Shown one piece after another: positions 23,084 through 23,517 of a stretch of 23,517 nt of DNA. A program made the position numbers and the translations under genes. Under the pieces are notes generated by a model. That model saw only the letters and a list, made by a program, of their open reading frames with translations, was not told the DNA's origin and ran no database searches. Source of the DNA: an uncultured Mycoplasmatota bacterium (GTDB taxonomy: Bacteria > Bacillota_I > Bacilli_A > RF39 > UBA660); NCBI GenBank assembly GCA_900546745.1, contig URDT01000019.1, positions 1-23,517 on the forward strand. Direction: 5' to 3'. Every line of letters begins with the position of its first letter. The stretch's first letter is position 1.

Positions 23084-23139
23084 ATTATATAATTAATTAA
23101 TAACTTATCCTTTATATAGTCCAATTTAGTCTATATAAA
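23084..23139 (-). promoter_or_regulatory. Upstream region of the 64-residue gene with a 9-base dyad
   Basis: A TATAAT -10 (23084-23089, minus strand) lies 32 bases before the ATG but lacks a clear -35. Upstream is a perfect dyad with 9-base arms, TTTATATAG and CTATATAAA (23111-23119 with 23131-23139), spaced by 11 bases. It may be an activator or repressor site. Confidence 0.45.
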
Positions 23140-23174
23140 ATAAAAATAGAGAAATTATTGTAATTTCTCTATTT
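23139..23174 (-). terminator. Intrinsic terminator of the Rpn-family gene
   Basis: A perfect 14-base stem (23144-23157 with 23161-23174) with a 3-base loop is followed by T-rich sequence on the minus strand. The TAA stop of the gene occupies the end of the stem. Confidence 0.82.
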
Positions 23175-23517
23175 CTTCTTTAGATAATCCTGTAATGTCC
23201 ATGATATCTTCTATTTTCATGTTTTTATTTAACATCGTTTTTGCTACTTCGATTTTTTCTTGTTGAATTCCTTGTTCAATGCCTTCTTGTTTCGCACTTT
23301 TTAATCTGGTATTCAATATTTTTTGTTCTACTTTCTCGGCATCATATAATCCTATAATCTTCTCATCACTACTAATATTTTCTAATGTTTCATAAGCTTC
23401 TTCCATAATCTCATCTTCCTTTATTTCTAACTTATATTTCTCTATATCTTCTTGAAAGAGAATACATAATTTTTCTATCTCATTACATTCATTATAACAA
23501 TGATTTTTTAAATAAGG
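23155..23517 (-). CDS. Rpn-family PD-(D/E)XK nuclease/putative transposase, C-terminal part (5' end outside window)
   Basis: The frame is open from the window edge for 120 codons, so the true start is outside; an internal ATG at 23404-23406 is not needed. The visible part ends in the pattern typical of Rpn (PDDEXK_2) proteins: a charged helix with a KQEGIEQGIQQEKIEVAKTM-type repeat of Gly-Ile/Gln, then MKIEDIMDITGLSKEEIEKL, a small helix-turn-helix-like tail. The nuclease catalytic core would lie upstream and cannot be judged. Rpn proteins promote RecA-independent recombination and are often present in many copies. Its position beside the pilin genes may mark a mobile or rearranged boundary. 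Confidence 0.8.
   Translation of the reverse strand, partial: PYLKNHCYNECNEIEKLCILFQEDIEKYKLEIKEDEIMEEAYETLENISSDEKIIGLYDAEKVEQKILNTRLKSAKQEGIEQGIQQEKIEVAKTMLNKNMKIEDIMDITGLSKEEIEKLQ

Noticed and set aside
22862..23092. A 76-codon open frame on the plus strand opposite the tiny pilin-like gene
   Set aside because: It is the exact antisense of a gene with a good ribosome binding site and a paralogue; the plus-strand frame has no ribosome binding site and resembles no protein I recognise.
1..23517. CRISPR arrays, tRNA or rRNA genes, insertion sequences with terminal repeats
   Set aside because: Reading both strands I saw no regularly spaced repeats, no tRNA-like TTCGANNCC core with a fitting fold, and no complete transposase.

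Overview
The window is very AT-rich and comes from a Gram-positive, Bacilli-type genome. The gene order on the left (dtd, rel, secDF, comN-like gene, spoVB-like gene) matches a Bacillus subtilis chromosomal block, but apt and recJ are missing. TGA is used as a stop (rel ends in TGA overlapping the dtd ATG) and TGG encodes Trp, so the code is standard and not the Mycoplasma code. Strong AGGAGG/AAGGTGGTGA ribosome binding sites, tight overlaps and stop codons buried in terminator hairpins point to a compact genome. An uncultured gut lineage close to Erysipelotrichia/RF39 is my inference, not something the sequence proves.

Region 1 (1-7390) is housekeeping DNA. On the minus strand it holds a ComN-like regulator, SecDF, an unknown 168-residue protein, a long RelA/SpoT homologue whose hydrolase site is destroyed, D-aminoacyl-tRNA deacylase, and the first 22 codons of a probable membrane protein. 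A SpoVB-like flippase is divergent from this operon and converges on a single-domain rhodanese across a bidirectional terminator.

Region 2 (7436-18658) is an operon of about 11 kb on the minus strand encoding a Gram-positive type IV secretion system (T4SS). In order of transcription it contains a VirB6/TrbL-like channel protein, a PrgI/VirB3-like protein, VirB4 split into two overlapping genes, a membrane-anchored NlpC/P60 hydrolase, a DUF4163/DUF3298-like anchored protein, a C39-like cysteine peptidase with a barwin/3D-like N-terminal domain, an unknown anchored protein and a VirD4/TraG coupling ATPase. The operon starts at an extended -10 promoter and ends in an intrinsic terminator. No relaxase, integrase or transfer origin is visible.

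Region 3 (18659-23174) holds the surface and pilus-like parts, also on the minus strand. There are two VirB2-like proteins: a small one behind a near-consensus promoter, and a 381-residue one with a secreted ectodomain. Next come a TadZ/CpaE-like degenerate MinD-type protein, two TadE/F-like minor-pilin-like proteins and two tiny Cys-rich pilin-like proteins. The last four share an unusual N-terminus, M-(K/R)-E-A-(A/I)-G, directly ahead of the hydrophobic helix. The right edge cuts into an Rpn-family (PD-(D/E)XK) gene.

The most interesting reading is that a T4SS core (VirB4, VirB6, VirB3-like, VirB2-like, VirD4) sits next to Tad/type IV-pilus-like elements (a TadZ-like protein and four short-leader pilin-like proteins). 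Either two surface machines lie side by side, or this is one hybrid envelope-spanning apparatus. The Tad motor and platform genes (TadA, TadB, TadC) are not in the window.
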